From Kitasatospora phosalacinea (lineage in GTDB: Bacteria > Actinomycetota > Actinomycetes > Streptomycetales > Streptomycetaceae): a DNA stretch of 64,000 nt. Positions 1 to 8,480 of the stretch are shown here, in pieces. A program made the translations under genes and the position numbers. Location of the stretch: NCBI RefSeq assembly GCF_030268885.1, contig NZ_BSSA01000015.1:1-64000 (forward strand), read 5' to 3'. Position 1 is the stretch's first letter; every line of letters begins with the position of its first letter. Under the pieces are notes generated by a model. It saw only the letters and a list, made by a program, of their open reading frames with translations. It had not been told where the DNA came from and did not search any database.

Positions 1-135
1 ATCCGCGACCTGGACCTGCTGCGGCCGATCTACGCCCAGACCGCCGCGTACGGCCACTTCGGCCGCGAGCTGCCGGACTTCACCTGGGAGCGCACCGACC
101 GCGTCGAGGCGCTGAAGGCGGCCGTCGCGGGCTGA
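1..135 (+). CDS. metK: S-adenosylmethionine synthetase, C-terminal fragment
   Basis: Only the last 44 codons lie in the window, in frame from base 1 to the TGA at 133-135. The peptide begins IRDLDLLRPIYAQTAAYGHF and continues with RELPDFTWERTDR, the conserved C-terminal end of bacterial MetK, which makes S-adenosylmethionine from methionine and ATP in the cytoplasm. The next gene, priA, starts about 100 bp downstream beyond a hairpin, and a metK-priA-def/fmt-rsmB order is usual in Streptomyces. The identification rests on this short tail plus context; the catalytic part lies outside the window. Confidence 0.9.
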   Translation: MRDLDLLRPIYAQTAAYGHFGRELPDFTWERTDRVEALKAAVAG

Positions 136-151
136 GCCCACTGCTGCGCTC

Positions 152-192
152 GGAGCCGCTCGTCGGGGAGTTCCTCCCCGGCGGGCGGCTCC
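152..192 (+). terminator. Two-tier hairpin terminator after metK
   Basis: Outer arms GGAGCCGC (152-159) and GCGGCTCC (185-192) enclose an inner stem CGGGGAG (164-170) and CTCCCCG (174-180) with a TTC loop. There is no U-tract, as is common for actinomycete terminators. It sits between the metK stop and the priA start, so it probably separates the two transcripts. Confidence 0.65.
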
Positions 193-236
193 GTCGTGTC
201 GGCGGCGTTGTCGGCGGGTTCCGCTAGGTTGGGGGC

Positions 237-2351
237 GTGAGCAGCGCGGACGGCACCGGGGAGCAGTTGGCGTTCATCCGGGAGACGGTGCGCCGGGCGA
301 AGCCGCGGGCCGCGCGCGGGGTGGTGCTCGCCGAGCGGCTGCCGGTGGCCCGGGTGCTGGTCGACAAGGGCGTGCTGAGCCTCGACCAGTACTTCGACTA
401 CGCGGTGCCCGAGGCGATGTCCGAGGAGGCCCAGCCGGGCGTCCGGGTCCGGGTGCGCTTCGGCGGCCGGGTCGGCGCGCACGGACGGCGCGAGGGCGGG
501 GCGCTGCACGACGGGTTCGTGGTCGAGCGGCGCGAGGACTCCGACTACCCGGGGCCGCTGGCGCCGCTGGCCCGCGTCCTGTCGCCCGAGCGGGTGCTGA
601 CGCCGAAGCTGCTGCGGCTGTGCCGGGCCGTCGCCGACCGCTACGCCGGGACGCTCGCCGACGTGCTGCAGCTGGCCGTCCCGCCGCGGCACGCCGGGGC
701 GGAGGCCGAGCCCTCGCCGCGCCCGCTGCCGCCGCCGTCGGCCCCGGCGCCGGGCAGCTGGGAGCGGTACGCGTACGGGCCCGAGTTCCTGGCCTCGCTG
801 GCGGGCGGGCACGCGCCGCGCGCGGTGTGGACGGCGCTGCCCGGCCCCGAGTGGCCCGCCGAGGTCGCCCGGGCCGTCGCGGCGACGCTGGCGGGCGGGC
901 GCGGCGCGCTGGTGGTGCTGCCGGACGGGCGGGCCGTCGCCCGGGTCGACGCGGCGCTGCGCGGCCTGCTCGGGGAGGGGCGGCACGCGGTGCTGGCCGC
1001 CGACGCGGGCCCGCAGGAGCGCTACCGGCGCTGGCTGTCGGTCAGCCGCGGCTCGGTGCGCGCCGCGGTCGGGACGCGGGCGGCGGTGTTCGCGCCGGTG
1101 CGCGACCTCGGGCTGGTGGTCGTCTGGTCGGACGGCGACAGCAGCCACAGCGACCCGAACGCGCCCTACCCGCACGTGCGGGAGGTGGCGCTGCTGCGGG
1201 CCGCCGAGGAGGGCACGGCGGTGCTGATCGGCGGCGTCTCGATGACCGTCGAGGCCGCGCAGCTGCTGCGCTCCGGCTGGGCGCGCCCGCTGGCCGCCCC
1301 GCGGGAGACGGTCCGTCAGGTCGCGCCCCGGGTGCGCACCGTCCTGGAGACCGACCAGGCGCGGGACGAGGCGGCCCGGGCGGCCCGGCTGCCGTCGGTG
1401 GCCTGGGAGACCGCCCGGGAGGCGCTGACCCGGGGGCCGGTGCTGGTGCAGGTCCCGCGGCGGGGCTACGTGCCCCGGCTGGTGTGCGGGCGCTGCCGGG
1501 AGGCGGCCCGCTGCCGGGCCTGCGGCGGGCCGCTGGAGTCCCCGGGGGCGGACGCGGCGCCGGTGTGCGCCTGGTGCGGCGCGCAGGAGCAGGACTGGCA
1601 CTGCGTCGAGTGCGGGTCGTTCCGGCTGCGGGCCGCGGTGGTGGGCGTGCGGCGCACGGCGGAGGAGCTCGGCAAGGCGTTCCCGCGGGTGCCGGTGCGG
1701 ACCTCCGGGCGGGACGCGGTGCTCGCGACCGTGCCGGGCACGCCCGCGCTGGTGCTGGCCACGCCGGGGGCCGAGCCGGTCGCCGAGGGCCCCGGGTACG
1801 CGGCGGCGCTGCTGCTGGACGGCTGGGCCCTGCTCAACCGGCCCGACCTGCGGGCCGGGGAGGAGGCGGTGCGGCGCTGGCTGACGGCCGCGTCGCTGGT
1901 CCGCCCGGCGGGCGAGGGCGGGACGGTCGTGGTCGTCGCGGAGGCGGGGGCGCGGGCGGTGCAGGCCCTGGTGCGGTGGGACCCGGCCGGGCACGCGGGG
2001 GTCGAGCTCGACGAGCGGGAGGAGCTGCGGTTCCCGCCGGTCTCGCGGATGGCCTCGGTGACGGGGCCGGCGCGGGGGGTGGCGGACCTGTTGGGGCTGC
2101 TGCGCCTGCCCGCGGGGGCGGACGTGCTGGGGCCGGTGCCGGTCTTCGGGGGCGCGGGCGGGAGTTCGGCCGGGAGCGGGAGTGGTGCGGGGGGAGCGCG
2201 GGAGGAGGGGGTGGAGCGTGCGCTGGTGCGGGTCGCGCCGGGGCAGGGGGCGGCGCTGGCGGCGGCGCTGAAGGCGGCGCAGATCGCGCGGCTGGCGTTG
2301 CGGGGGGCGGAGACGGTGCGGATCCGGGTGGACCCGACGGACATCGGGTAG
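237..2351 (+). CDS. priA: Primosomal protein N' (PriA-like), actinobacterial type
   Basis: A 704-residue protein of the PriA family, which reloads the replicative helicase at stalled forks. The start chosen is GTG at 237 (MSSADGTGEQ). An N-terminal 3'-DNA-binding-like domain (from about residue 30) precedes a helicase-like core. The zinc region near residues 415-460 has cysteines in CGRCREAARCRACGG, CAWCG and CVECGSF. I see no clear Walker A GxxxxGKT or DEAD/DEEH box, which is the known condition of actinobacterial PriA, so it is probably not an active helicase. A Gly/Ser-rich insertion follows at about 640-660. It converges on the HTH gene. Confidence 0.92.
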   Translation: MSSADGTGEQLAFIRETVRRAKPRAARGVVLAERLPVARVLVDKGVLSLDQYFDYAVPEAMSEEAQPGVRVRVRFGGRVGAHGRREGGALHDGFVVERREDSDYPGPLAPLARVLSPERVLTPKLLRLCRAVADRYAGTLADVLQLAVPPRHAGAEAEPSPRPLPPPSAPAPGSWERYAYGPEFLASLAGGHAPRAVWTALPGPEWPAEVARAVAATLAGGRGALVVLPDGRAVARVDAALRGLLGEGRHAVLAADAGPQERYRRWLSVSRGSVRAAVGTRAAVFAPVRDLGLVVVWSDGDSSHSDPNAPYPHVREVALLRAAEEGTAVLIGGVSMTVEAAQLLRSGWARPLAAPRETVRQVAPRVRTVLETDQARDEAARAARLPSVAWETAREALTRGPVLVQVPRRGYVPRLVCGRCREAARCRACGGPLESPGADAAPVCAWCGAQEQDWHCVECGSFRLRAAVVGVRRTAEELGKAFPRVPVRTSGRDAVLATVPGTPALVLATPGAEPVAEGPGYAAALLLDGWALLNRPDLRAGEEAVRRWLTAASLVRPAGEGGTVVVVAEAGARAVQALVRWDPAGHAGVELDEREELRFPPVSRMASVTGPARGVADLLGLLRLPAGADVLGPVPVFGGAGGSSAGSGSGAGGAREEGVERALVRVAPGQGAALAAALKAAQIARLALRGAETVRIRVDPTDIG

Positions 2352-2375
2352 TGCGAGCGGGGTGGTGCAGAGCCG

Positions 2376-2500
2376 GGGGCGCGAGGAACTGCGCGCCCGG
2401 CCACGTGAACGGCAGCAAGATCGCGAAATAGTGCAGGGCGCCGTCCTGCGTCGCGATCTGGCTGTGGGTGTTCGGTCGGCCGCGCAGTTCCTCGCGCCCC
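2376..2500. repeat. Nested triple inverted repeat between convergent genes
   Basis: A perfect 20-bp inverted repeat, GGGGCGCGAGGAACTGCGCG at 2376-2395 and its reverse complement at 2481-2500, encloses AGATCGCGA (2418-2426) with TCGCGATCT (2451-2459), and inside that GCAGG (2433-2437) with CCTGC (2445-2449). The element lies in the 199-bp gap between the 3' ends of priA and the minus-strand HTH gene. The outer arm resembles a motif often found in Streptomyces intergenic regions (from memory, not searched). It may act as a bidirectional terminator or be a small dispersed repeat. Confidence 0.7.
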
Positions 2501-2550
2501 TGGTTTCGCCTCGGTGCAGCGGTTCCGTCCGCGCCCCCGGGGTGCAGGTG

Positions 2551-3045
2551 TCAGCGGGTGCGCTGGGGCATCAGCGGGCTGGCCTGGCGGGCCTGGGGGA
2601 TCGGGGGGCGGGCGGCCGTGCCGGTGGGGGCGGGGACGGGCGGGGGTTGGGGGGCGGGGGAGTCGGTGTCGCGGGGGGAGGGGAGGAGTTCGCCGGTGGG
2701 GCGGCGCATGCCGTAGCGGCGGTGGACGGCCTGCTTGGTGACGCCGAGCGCGGAGCCGACGGAGTCCCAGGAGAAGCCGAGGGCGCGGTCGAACTCGACG
2801 GCGGCGGCGACCAGGGTCTCGACGCTCTCGCGCAGTTCCTGGGCGAGGCGGACGGTCGGGGCGGGGGCGCGGCCGTAGACCACGAAGCCGGCGGAGGTGC
2901 TGGGGCGGCGGGGGCGGTAGACGTTGCCCAGTTGGGCGGTGAGCGTGCGCAGGGCGTCGACCTGGCGGCGGACCCGCTCGATGTCCCGCACCAGCAGGTG
3001 CAGGGACGCCCGGGCCCGGGCGTCGTGGTTGATCTGCTCGGCCAT
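2551..3045 (-). CDS. Small helix-turn-helix protein
   Basis: A 164-residue protein beginning MAEQINHDARARASL. The ATG at 3045 is preferred over the upstream start at 3153 because purine-rich sequence (GAGGTGG, ACGAGG) lies just upstream of it and the extra N-terminus looks non-coding. Residues 1-60 are likely helical. At about 90-115, DSVGSALGVTKQAVHRRYG is a clear helix-turn-helix of the type that distinguishes self from target by a synonymous DNA motif. The last 45 residues are Pro/Ala-rich and probably disordered. It sits between priA and def on the opposite strand. Its target is unknown; a transcriptional regulator or nucleoid-associated protein is inferred. Confidence 0.8.
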   Translation of the reverse strand: MAEQINHDARARASLHLLVRDIERVRRQVDALRTLTAQLGNVYRPRRPSTSAGFVVYGRAPAPTVRLAQELRESVETLVAAAVEFDRALGFSWDSVGSALGVTKQAVHRRYGMRRPTGELLPSPRDTDSPAPQPPPVPAPTGTAARPPIPQARQASPLMPQRTR

Positions 3046-3260
3046 GGCCTCGTTGCCACCTCTCGGTCGGGTCGCGTGCTCGGGGCGCTCGCGCGTCCCG
3101 GTCAATTCGCATTGACCAACGCACGTCGGGTCGTTGGGTAACGCGTCGAGCACGACTCGGGATATGCCAGTGGCCGCTCCGAACCGGCGGCGGGGATTGC
3201 ATAGACTTCCCGGAGGCCGTCGTTTCCGGCGGTCGTGTCGGTGCAGAGGGAGTCGCAGTC

Positions 3261-3806
3261 TTGGCAGTTCAGCCGATCCGGATCTTCGGCGACCCGGTGC
3301 TGCGGGCGACCGCGAAGCCGGTGACCGTCTTCGACAAGGAGCTGCGCAGGCTGGTGAAGGACCTGACCGACACCATGCTGGAGGCTCCCGGTGCGGGGCT
3401 GGCGGCGCCGCAACTGGGCGTCTCGCTGCGGGTGTTCACGTACAACGTGGACGGGGTGGTGGGCCACCTGATCAACCCGGACCTGTCGCTCAGCGAGGAG
3501 GAGCAGGACGGCCCGGAGGGCTGCCTGTCGCTGCCGGGCCTGCGCTTCGACACCAAGCGGGCGTACGGCGTGGTGGCCAGGGGCGTCGACATGCACGGGG
3601 AGCCGGTGACGGTGGAGGGCACCCAGCTGCTGGCGCGGTGCATCCAGCACGAGACGGACCACCTGGACGGGATCATCTTCGTCGACCGGCTGGACCGGGA
3701 GGCCCGGAAGGCCGCGATGAAGGCGATCCGGGAGACGGACTGGGGCGGCGGCCCGGCGCCGACGGTGCGGATCTCGCCGCATTCCACGTTCGGGCCGATC
3801 CGCTGA
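3261..3806 (+). CDS. def: Peptide deformylase
   Basis: Removes the formyl group from nascent N-formylmethionine proteins, a cytoplasmic metalloenzyme. At 181 residues it is of normal length. All three deformylase motifs are present: GAGLAAPQ (44-51), EGCLS (86-90, metal ligand Cys88) and QHETDH (129-134, ligands His130 and His134, catalytic Glu131). The start is TTG at 3261 with a GAGGGAG ribosome-binding site upstream. It is followed by fmt, so the formylation and deformylation enzymes are neighbours. Confidence 0.96.
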   Translation: MAVQPIRIFGDPVLRATAKPVTVFDKELRRLVKDLTDTMLEAPGAGLAAPQLGVSLRVFTYNVDGVVGHLINPDLSLSEEEQDGPEGCLSLPGLRFDTKRAYGVVARGVDMHGEPVTVEGTQLLARCIQHETDHLDGIIFVDRLDREARKAAMKAIRETDWGGGPAPTVRISPHSTFGPIR

Positions 3807-3948
3807 CCGCAGCGGGCCGGGACGCCGCCCCAGTCCGTCTCCCGGCGTGAATCGGGAGAACCGATGATCGGCCGGGATGCTCGTCCGATGGTCATTTTCC
3901 GGCAATCCGATCTTCTGACCTTCTGAATCCAGTGAAAGGCCCCTGCCC

Positions 3949-4881
3949 GTGCGTCTCGTCTTCGCCGGCACCCCCGAGGTCGCCGTTCCCGCCCTGGACG
4001 CCCTGCTGGCCTCCCGGCACGAGGTGGTCGCCGTGGTGACCCGCCCCGACGCGCCCGCCGGGCGCGGGCGCAAGCTGGTGGCCAGCCCGGTCGCGCAGCG
4101 CGCCGAGGAGGCGGGCATCGAGGTGCTCAAGCCCGTCCGGCCGAGCGAACCGGAGTTCATGGCCCGGCTCGCCGAGATCGCCCCGGACTGCTGCCCCGTG
4201 GTGGCGTACGGCGCGCTGATCCGGCCCGGGGCGCTGGAGATCCCGGTGCACGGCTGGGTGAACCTGCACTTCTCGCTGCTGCCCGCCTGGCGCGGCGCCG
4301 CGCCCGTGCAGCACGCGGTGATGGCGGGCGACGAGGTCACCGGCGCGTCGACCTTCCGGATCGAGGAGGGCCTGGACTCCGGGCCGGTGTTCGGCGTCCT
4401 CACCGAGACCGTCAAGCCCACCGACACCAGCGGCGACCTGCTCGGCCGGCTCGCGCACGCGGGCGCCGACCTGCTTGTGCGCACCATGGACGCGATCGAG
4501 GACGGGCAGGCCCGGCCCGAGCCGCAGCCGCTCTCCGGGGTGTCGCTGGCGCCCAAGCTCACCGTCGAGGACGCCCGGATCGAGTGGACCCACCCCGCGC
4601 TGCGGGTCGACCGGGTGGTGCGCGGCTGCGCGCCCGCGCCCGGCGCCTGGACCACCTTCCGCGGCGAACGGCTCAAGGTCACCGGCCCGGTCCGCCTGCT
4701 GCCGGGCGAGACCGGCCTGGCGCCGGGCGAGTTGGCGGTCACCAAGAACAGCGTCCGGGTCGGCACCGGCAGCCACGAGGTGGAGCTCGGCGAGGTCCGC
4801 CCGCAGGGCAAGAAGGCGATGCCCGCCGCGGACTGGGCGCGCGGCGCCCGGATCGAGTCCGGGGAGCGCTTCGAGGGCTGA
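3949..4881 (+). CDS. fmt: Methionyl-tRNA formyltransferase
   Basis: Formylates Met-tRNAfMet using 10-formyltetrahydrofolate, providing the initiator tRNA. The 310 residues begin at GTG 3949 (MRLVFAGTPE) after AAAGG. The formyltransferase domain shows Asn105 and His107 in VNLHFSLLPAWRGAAPVQ and Asp143 in GLDSGP, equivalent to the catalytic N-H-D triad. The C-terminal tRNA-binding domain runs from about residue 205. It lies between def and rsmB on the same strand. Its stop codon is the first three bases of a short tandem repeat. Confidence 0.96.
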   Translation: MRLVFAGTPEVAVPALDALLASRHEVVAVVTRPDAPAGRGRKLVASPVAQRAEEAGIEVLKPVRPSEPEFMARLAEIAPDCCPVVAYGALIRPGALEIPVHGWVNLHFSLLPAWRGAAPVQHAVMAGDEVTGASTFRIEEGLDSGPVFGVLTETVKPTDTSGDLLGRLAHAGADLLVRTMDAIEDGQARPEPQPLSGVSLAPKLTVEDARIEWTHPALRVDRVVRGCAPAPGAWTTFRGERLKVTGPVRLLPGETGLAPGELAVTKNSVRVGTGSHEVELGEVRPQGKKAMPAADWARGARIESGERFEG

Positions 4882-4946
4882 GGCCCGGCGGGGGCCCGTA
4901 CCTGAGGCCCGGCGGGGGCGTGCCTGAGGCCCGGCGGGGGTCGTGC
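4879..4946 (+). repeat. Three tandem copies of a 22-24 bp unit after fmt
   Basis: Three head-to-tail units starting at 4879, 4903 and 4925 share TGAGGCCCGGCGGGGG followed by a variable 6-8 base tail. The first unit contains the fmt stop codon. This is most likely slippage-generated sequence between fmt and the rsmB promoter; a TAGACT hexamer at 4974-4979 could be the rsmB -10 box. Confidence 0.75.
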
Positions 4947-5042
4947 GGAACGGGTGGTGCGGCGGGTTCGGCCTAGACTTGGGGGAGACCCCTCGTCGGG
5001 TCGGACCTGATCCGCAGCACCTTTTGTTTCGAGGCACCCGTT

Positions 5043-6476
5043 TTGAGCACCCCCGCCGGCGCGAAGCGCGCCCCCCGCCCGCACCGCCGCCCCAAGAAGG
5101 ACCCGGCCCGGATCGTCGCGTTCCGCGCGCTGCGGGCCGTCGACGAGCGCGACGCGTACGCCAACCTGATCCTGCCCTCGCTGCTGCGCGAGGCCGAGCG
5201 CAAGGGCATGGAGCGCCGCGACGCCGCGCTCGCCACCGAGCTGGTGTACGGCACGCTGCGCGGCCAGGGCACCTACGACGCGGTCATCGCCGCCTGCGTG
5301 GACCGCCCGCTGCGCGAGGTCGACCCGCCGGTGCTGGACGTCCTCTCGTTGGGCGCGCACCAGCTGCTCGGCACCCGCATCCCCAGCCACGCCGCGGTCT
5401 CCGCGACCGTCGAACTGGCCCGGGTGGTGCTCGGCGACGGCCGCGCCAAGTTCGTCAACGCCGTGCTGCGCAAGATCAGCGCCCAGGACCTGGACGGCTG
5501 GGTCGCCCAGGTCGCCCCGCCGTACGAGGACGACGCCGAGGACCACCTCGCCGTCGTCCACTCCCACCCGCGCTGGGTGGTCTCCTCGCTGTGGGACGCG
5601 CTGGGTCGCTGGCAGCCGGACGCGAGCGGGCGGCAGGCGATGGAGCGGCTGCTGGAGGCCGACAACGCCCGCCCCGAGGTGACGCTGGTGGCCCGCCCCG
5701 GCCGCTCCTCGGTCGCCGAACTGCGGGAGGCGCTGCCCGAGGTCGAGGACGGCCGCTGGTCGCCGTACGCGCTGCGGCTCACCGACGGCGGCGACCCGGC
5801 CGGGGTGGACGCGGTGCGGGAGAACCGGGCCGGGGTGCAGGACGAGGGCAGCCAGCTGGTCGCGCTCGCCCTCGCCCACGCCCCGCTGGAGGGCCCCGAC
5901 CGGCTCTGGCTGGACGGCTGCGCGGGCCCCGGCGGCAAGGCCGCGCTGCTCGGCGCGGTCGCCGCGGAGCGCGGCGCGGCGCTGGTCGCCTCCGAGAAGC
6001 AGCCGCACCGCGCCCGGCTGGTCGCCCGCGCGCTGGACGGCAACCCCGGCCCGTACGCCGTCATCACCGCGGACGGCACGCGCGGCGCCTGGGAGCGCGG
6101 GGCGTTCGACCGGGTGCTGGTCGACGTGCCGTGCTCGGGCCTGGGCGCGCTGCGCCGCCGCCCCGAGGCGCGGTGGCGCCGCCGTCCCGAGGACATCGCC
6201 GGATTCGGGCCGCTGCAGCGGGAGTTGCTGCGGTCGGCGCTGGATGCGGCGCGGGTCGGCGGCGTGGTCGGCTACGCGACCTGCTCGCCGCACCTGGCGG
6301 AGACCCGGGCCGTGGTCGACGACGTGCTGCGCGGCCGGGAGGACGTGGAGTGGGTCGACGCCCGGCCGCTGCTGCCCGGCGTCCCGGACCTCGGCGAGGG
6401 GCCGGACGTCCAGCTGTGGCCGCACCTGCACGGGACGGACGCGATGTACCTGGCGCTGCTGCGGCGAACCGCCTGA
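5043..6476 (+). CDS. rsmB: 16S rRNA (cytosine-967-C5)-methyltransferase
   Basis: A 477-residue RsmB/Sun-family SAM-dependent RNA methyltransferase. The N-terminal NusB-like RNA-binding domain (about 20-160) is followed by the Rossmann methyltransferase core. SAM motif I is DGCAGPGGK (about 293). The two catalytic cysteines are in VPCSG (about 362) and ATCSP (about 413). The TTG at 5043 (MSTPAGAKRA) gives a basic N-terminus typical of the family. It is the last gene of the def-fmt-rsmB series; rpe, often close by in Streptomyces, is displaced 8 kb downstream here. Confidence 0.94.
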   Translation: MSTPAGAKRAPRPHRRPKKDPARIVAFRALRAVDERDAYANLILPSLLREAERKGMERRDAALATELVYGTLRGQGTYDAVIAACVDRPLREVDPPVLDVLSLGAHQLLGTRIPSHAAVSATVELARVVLGDGRAKFVNAVLRKISAQDLDGWVAQVAPPYEDDAEDHLAVVHSHPRWVVSSLWDALGRWQPDASGRQAMERLLEADNARPEVTLVARPGRSSVAELREALPEVEDGRWSPYALRLTDGGDPAGVDAVRENRAGVQDEGSQLVALALAHAPLEGPDRLWLDGCAGPGGKAALLGAVAAERGAALVASEKQPHRARLVARALDGNPGPYAVITADGTRGAWERGAFDRVLVDVPCSGLGALRRRPEARWRRRPEDIAGFGPLQRELLRSALDAARVGGVVGYATCSPHLAETRAVVDDVLRGREDVEWVDARPLLPGVPDLGEGPDVQLWPHLHGTDAMYLALLRRTA

Positions 6477-6530
6477 CGCCGCAGGGGGAGGGCCGGGCGG
6501 GGGGTGGTGGGGCCCGGCCCGCGCGGTGGT

Positions 6531-6551
6531 GAACTGACGGTGCGTCAGTTC
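6531..6551. terminator. Perfect 9-bp inverted repeat between convergent genes
   Basis: GAACTGACG (6531-6539) and CGTCAGTTC (6543-6551) are perfect arms around a GTG loop, between the 3' ends of rsmB and the TetR gene. The position suggests a bidirectional terminator. The core CTGACGG/CGTCAG also resembles two palindromes elsewhere in the window (31663-31679 and 44687-44701), so an operator role is possible. Confidence 0.5.
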
Positions 6552-6690
6552 GGCCGGTGGGCGCCGCGCCTGGCGCCGCCGTGGCGAACTACCCGGCGGT
6601 GCAGCGGGGTTGTGGTTGGGGTTCTGGTTGGGGCGGGGCCGGGACGGCGGTGGTGGGGTGCGCCCTGCCCGGCGTCGGTCCGACGGGGCG

Positions 6691-7383
6691 TCAGTCTGCT
6701 TGCAGGAGCGCGGTGATGAGGCGCTGCAGGCCGCGTTCGAAGGCGGCGTCCGGGTCGGGCGGGGCGGTGCCGGTGGCGAGGGTCTCGGCCAGATGGGGGT
6801 AGTCGCCGGTGGCGGTGGCGGCCTGCAGGTAGCGGACCAGGTCGGTCAGCCAGCGGGTGCCGGCGTTGCCGGAGCGCTGCTGCCATTCGGTGAACTGGCA
6901 GACGTAACCGGTGAGTTGGGAGAAGGCTTCCATCTTCGCGGTGCCGTCGAGCGGAGTGCCGGCCAGGGCGGCGAGGTGGAACTCGGTGACCCGCAGCCCG
7001 TTCGGGCCGAGGCCGGGGCGCCGGGTGATCAGCGTGGTGGCCCAGCCGTGCCGGGACAGGATCGCCCGCAACTGGTGCGCGAGCAGGGTGAGATCGGCCC
7101 GCGGGTCACCGCTGGGCCCGGCCGGGAGGTCGTACTCGGCGGCCAGCAGGTCGACCAGCAGGTCGAACAGGTGCTCCTTCTTCGGCACGTAGTTGTACAG
7201 CGACATCGTCCCGGCGCCGAGTTCGGCGGCGACCTTGCGCATGGTGACCGCGTCCAGCCCCTCGCGGTCGGCGAGCTCCAGGGCGGCCCGCGCGATCGAG
7301 GTGCGGCTGTGCGCCGGTCTCGGCCCGCGGCCGGAGTGCTCCGGGCGCAGCCAGATCAGCTCGGGTTCCTCGTCGGACGGCAT
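6691..7383 (-). CDS. TetR-family repressor of the adjacent ABC exporter
   Basis: A 230-residue regulator. After a short N-terminal extension the HTH (about 27-70) reads SRTSIARAALELADREGLDA with TMRKVAAELGAGTMSLYNYV, the typical TetR recognition helix ending in LYNYV. The remainder is all-alpha and matches the TetR C-terminal class found beside drug exporters. It is divergent from the ABC genes with 116 bp between them, and two identical-type operator half-palindromes lie in that gap, so drug- or metabolite-induced derepression of the exporter is the likely circuit. The ligand is unknown. Confidence 0.9.
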   Translation of the reverse strand: MPSDEEPELIWLRPEHSGRGPRPAHSRTSIARAALELADREGLDAVTMRKVAAELGAGTMSLYNYVPKKEHLFDLLVDLLAAEYDLPAGPSGDPRADLTLLAHQLRAILSRHGWATTLITRRPGLGPNGLRVTEFHLAALAGTPLDGTAKMEAFSQLTGYVCQFTEWQQRSGNAGTRWLTDLVRYLQAATATGDYPHLAETLATGTAPPDPDAAFERGLQRLITALLQAD

Positions 7384-7437
7384 TTCGCTTGATCACCTCG
7401 CGGTCCAGTTTAGGCGCCGTCCGGGGGCGGGCTTTTC

Positions 7438-7483
7438 TACGTACGGTGTACCCAGTAGGGTGGCAGTACTACGTACGATGTAC
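7438..7483. promoter_or_regulatory. Twin putative TetR operators before the ABC exporter
   Basis: TACGTACGGTGTAC (7438-7451) and TACGTACGATGTAC (7470-7483) differ at one base and begin 32 bp apart, about three helical turns, placing them on one DNA face. Each contains two GTAC blocks. TAGGGT at 7456-7461 between them resembles a Streptomyces -10 hexamer, so a bound repressor would cover the promoter of the ABC genes. The ribosome-binding site GAGAGGG follows at about 7486-7492. Confidence 0.7.
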
Positions 7484-7499
7484 TCAGAGAGGGCCTGCC

Positions 7500-8480
7500 A
7501 TGAGCGACCCGGTCATTGCCGTCCGCGGCCTGTCCAAGCGCTTCGGTGCCACCGCGGCACTCGACGGACTCGAACTCGACGTCCCCGAAGGGGCGGTGTG
7601 CGGGCTGCTCGGCCCCAACGGGGCGGGGAAGAGCACCCTGGTGCGGATCCTCGCCACGCTGGTGCGCCCGGACCGGGGGACGGCGCGGGTCTGCGGGCAC
7701 GACGTGGTGAAGGACGCGGCCGCGGTGCGGCGGCGGATCGGGCTGGCCGGGCAGTACGCCGCCGTGGAGGAGGGCATCACCGGGCGGGAGAACCTCGAAC
7801 TGCTGGGCAGGCTGCACCACTTGGGCGCGACCGAGGCCCGGGCGCGGGCCGCGGGGCTGCTGGAGCGGTACCGGCTCACCGAGGCCGCCGACCGGCTGGT
7901 GCGCGGCTACTCCGGCGGCATGCGCCGCCGGCTCGACCTGGTGGCCAGCCTGATCGCCCGCCCCCGGGCGCTGTTCCTGGACGAGCCGACCACCGGGCTC
8001 GACCCCCGCAGCCGACGCGAGATCTGGTCCGCCGTGAAGGAGTTGGCGCAGCAGGGCACCACCGTGCTGCTCACCACCCAGTACCTCGACGAGGCCGACC
8101 GGCTGGCCGACCGGATCGTCCTGCTGGACCGGGGCCGGACCGTCGCCGACGACACCCCCGCCCGGCTGAAGGCCGCGATCGGCACCCTGGTCGAGGTCGT
8201 CCTCCCCGAGGGCGCCGACCTCGAACGGGCCCGCGCCGTGCTCGCCGCGCTCACCGGCGGCCACCCCGCCGTCGACCCCGGGCAGGGCCGGCTCAGCGCC
8301 GTCTCCGACCCGGCCCGGCCGCTCGCCCTGCCGCGCCTGGTGCGGGAGTTGGACGCGGCGGGCGTCACCGCCTCGGACGTCGCGCTGCGCACCCCGTCGC
8401 TGGACGACGTCTTCCTGGCGCTGACCGGCGCGGAGCGCGGCCGGTCGGGTGCGGTCGAGGACCTGGGGAGGGTCGCATGA
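7500..8480 (+). CDS. ABC exporter ATP-binding protein, DrrA family
   Basis: A 326-residue ATPase subunit of a daunorubicin-resistance-type exporter acting on the cytoplasmic membrane face. The start is ATG 7500 after GAGAGGG; an upstream in-frame start at 7389 would run through the operators. Walker A GPNGAGKST (38-46), signature YSGGM (about 137-141) and Walker B ALFLDEPT (about 157-164) are intact. The switch-loop histidine is Gln in LLTTQYLDEAD, as is usual for DrrA proteins. The C-terminal 100 residues form the family's extra regulatory domain. Its stop overlaps the permease start (ATGA). Confidence 0.93.
   Translation: MSDPVIAVRGLSKRFGATAALDGLELDVPEGAVCGLLGPNGAGKSTLVRILATLVRPDRGTARVCGHDVVKDAAAVRRRIGLAGQYAAVEEGITGRENLELLGRLHHLGATEARARAAGLLERYRLTEAADRLVRGYSGGMRRRLDLVASLIARPRALFLDEPTTGLDPRSRREIWSAVKELAQQGTTVLLTTQYLDEADRLADRIVLLDRGRTVADDTPARLKAAIGTLVEVVLPEGADLERARAVLAALTGGHPAVDPGQGRLSAVSDPARPLALPRLVRELDAAGVTASDVALRTPSLDDVFLALTGAERGRSGAVEDLGRVA

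Noticed and set aside
30..1994. 654-codon minus-strand ORF opposite priA
   Set aside because: It is an Arg/Pro/Ala-rich antisense shadow typical of high-GC genes; the plus frame carries the PriA zinc motifs.
3102..6431. 1109-codon minus-strand ORF across def, fmt and rsmB
   Set aside because: Antisense to three well-identified genes, low-complexity composition and no domains.
7201..8476. A long plus-frame ORF running into the permease from 7193
   Set aside because: The upstream part overlaps the TetR and DrrA-like genes in another frame; the real permease starts at the ATGA overlap at 8477.
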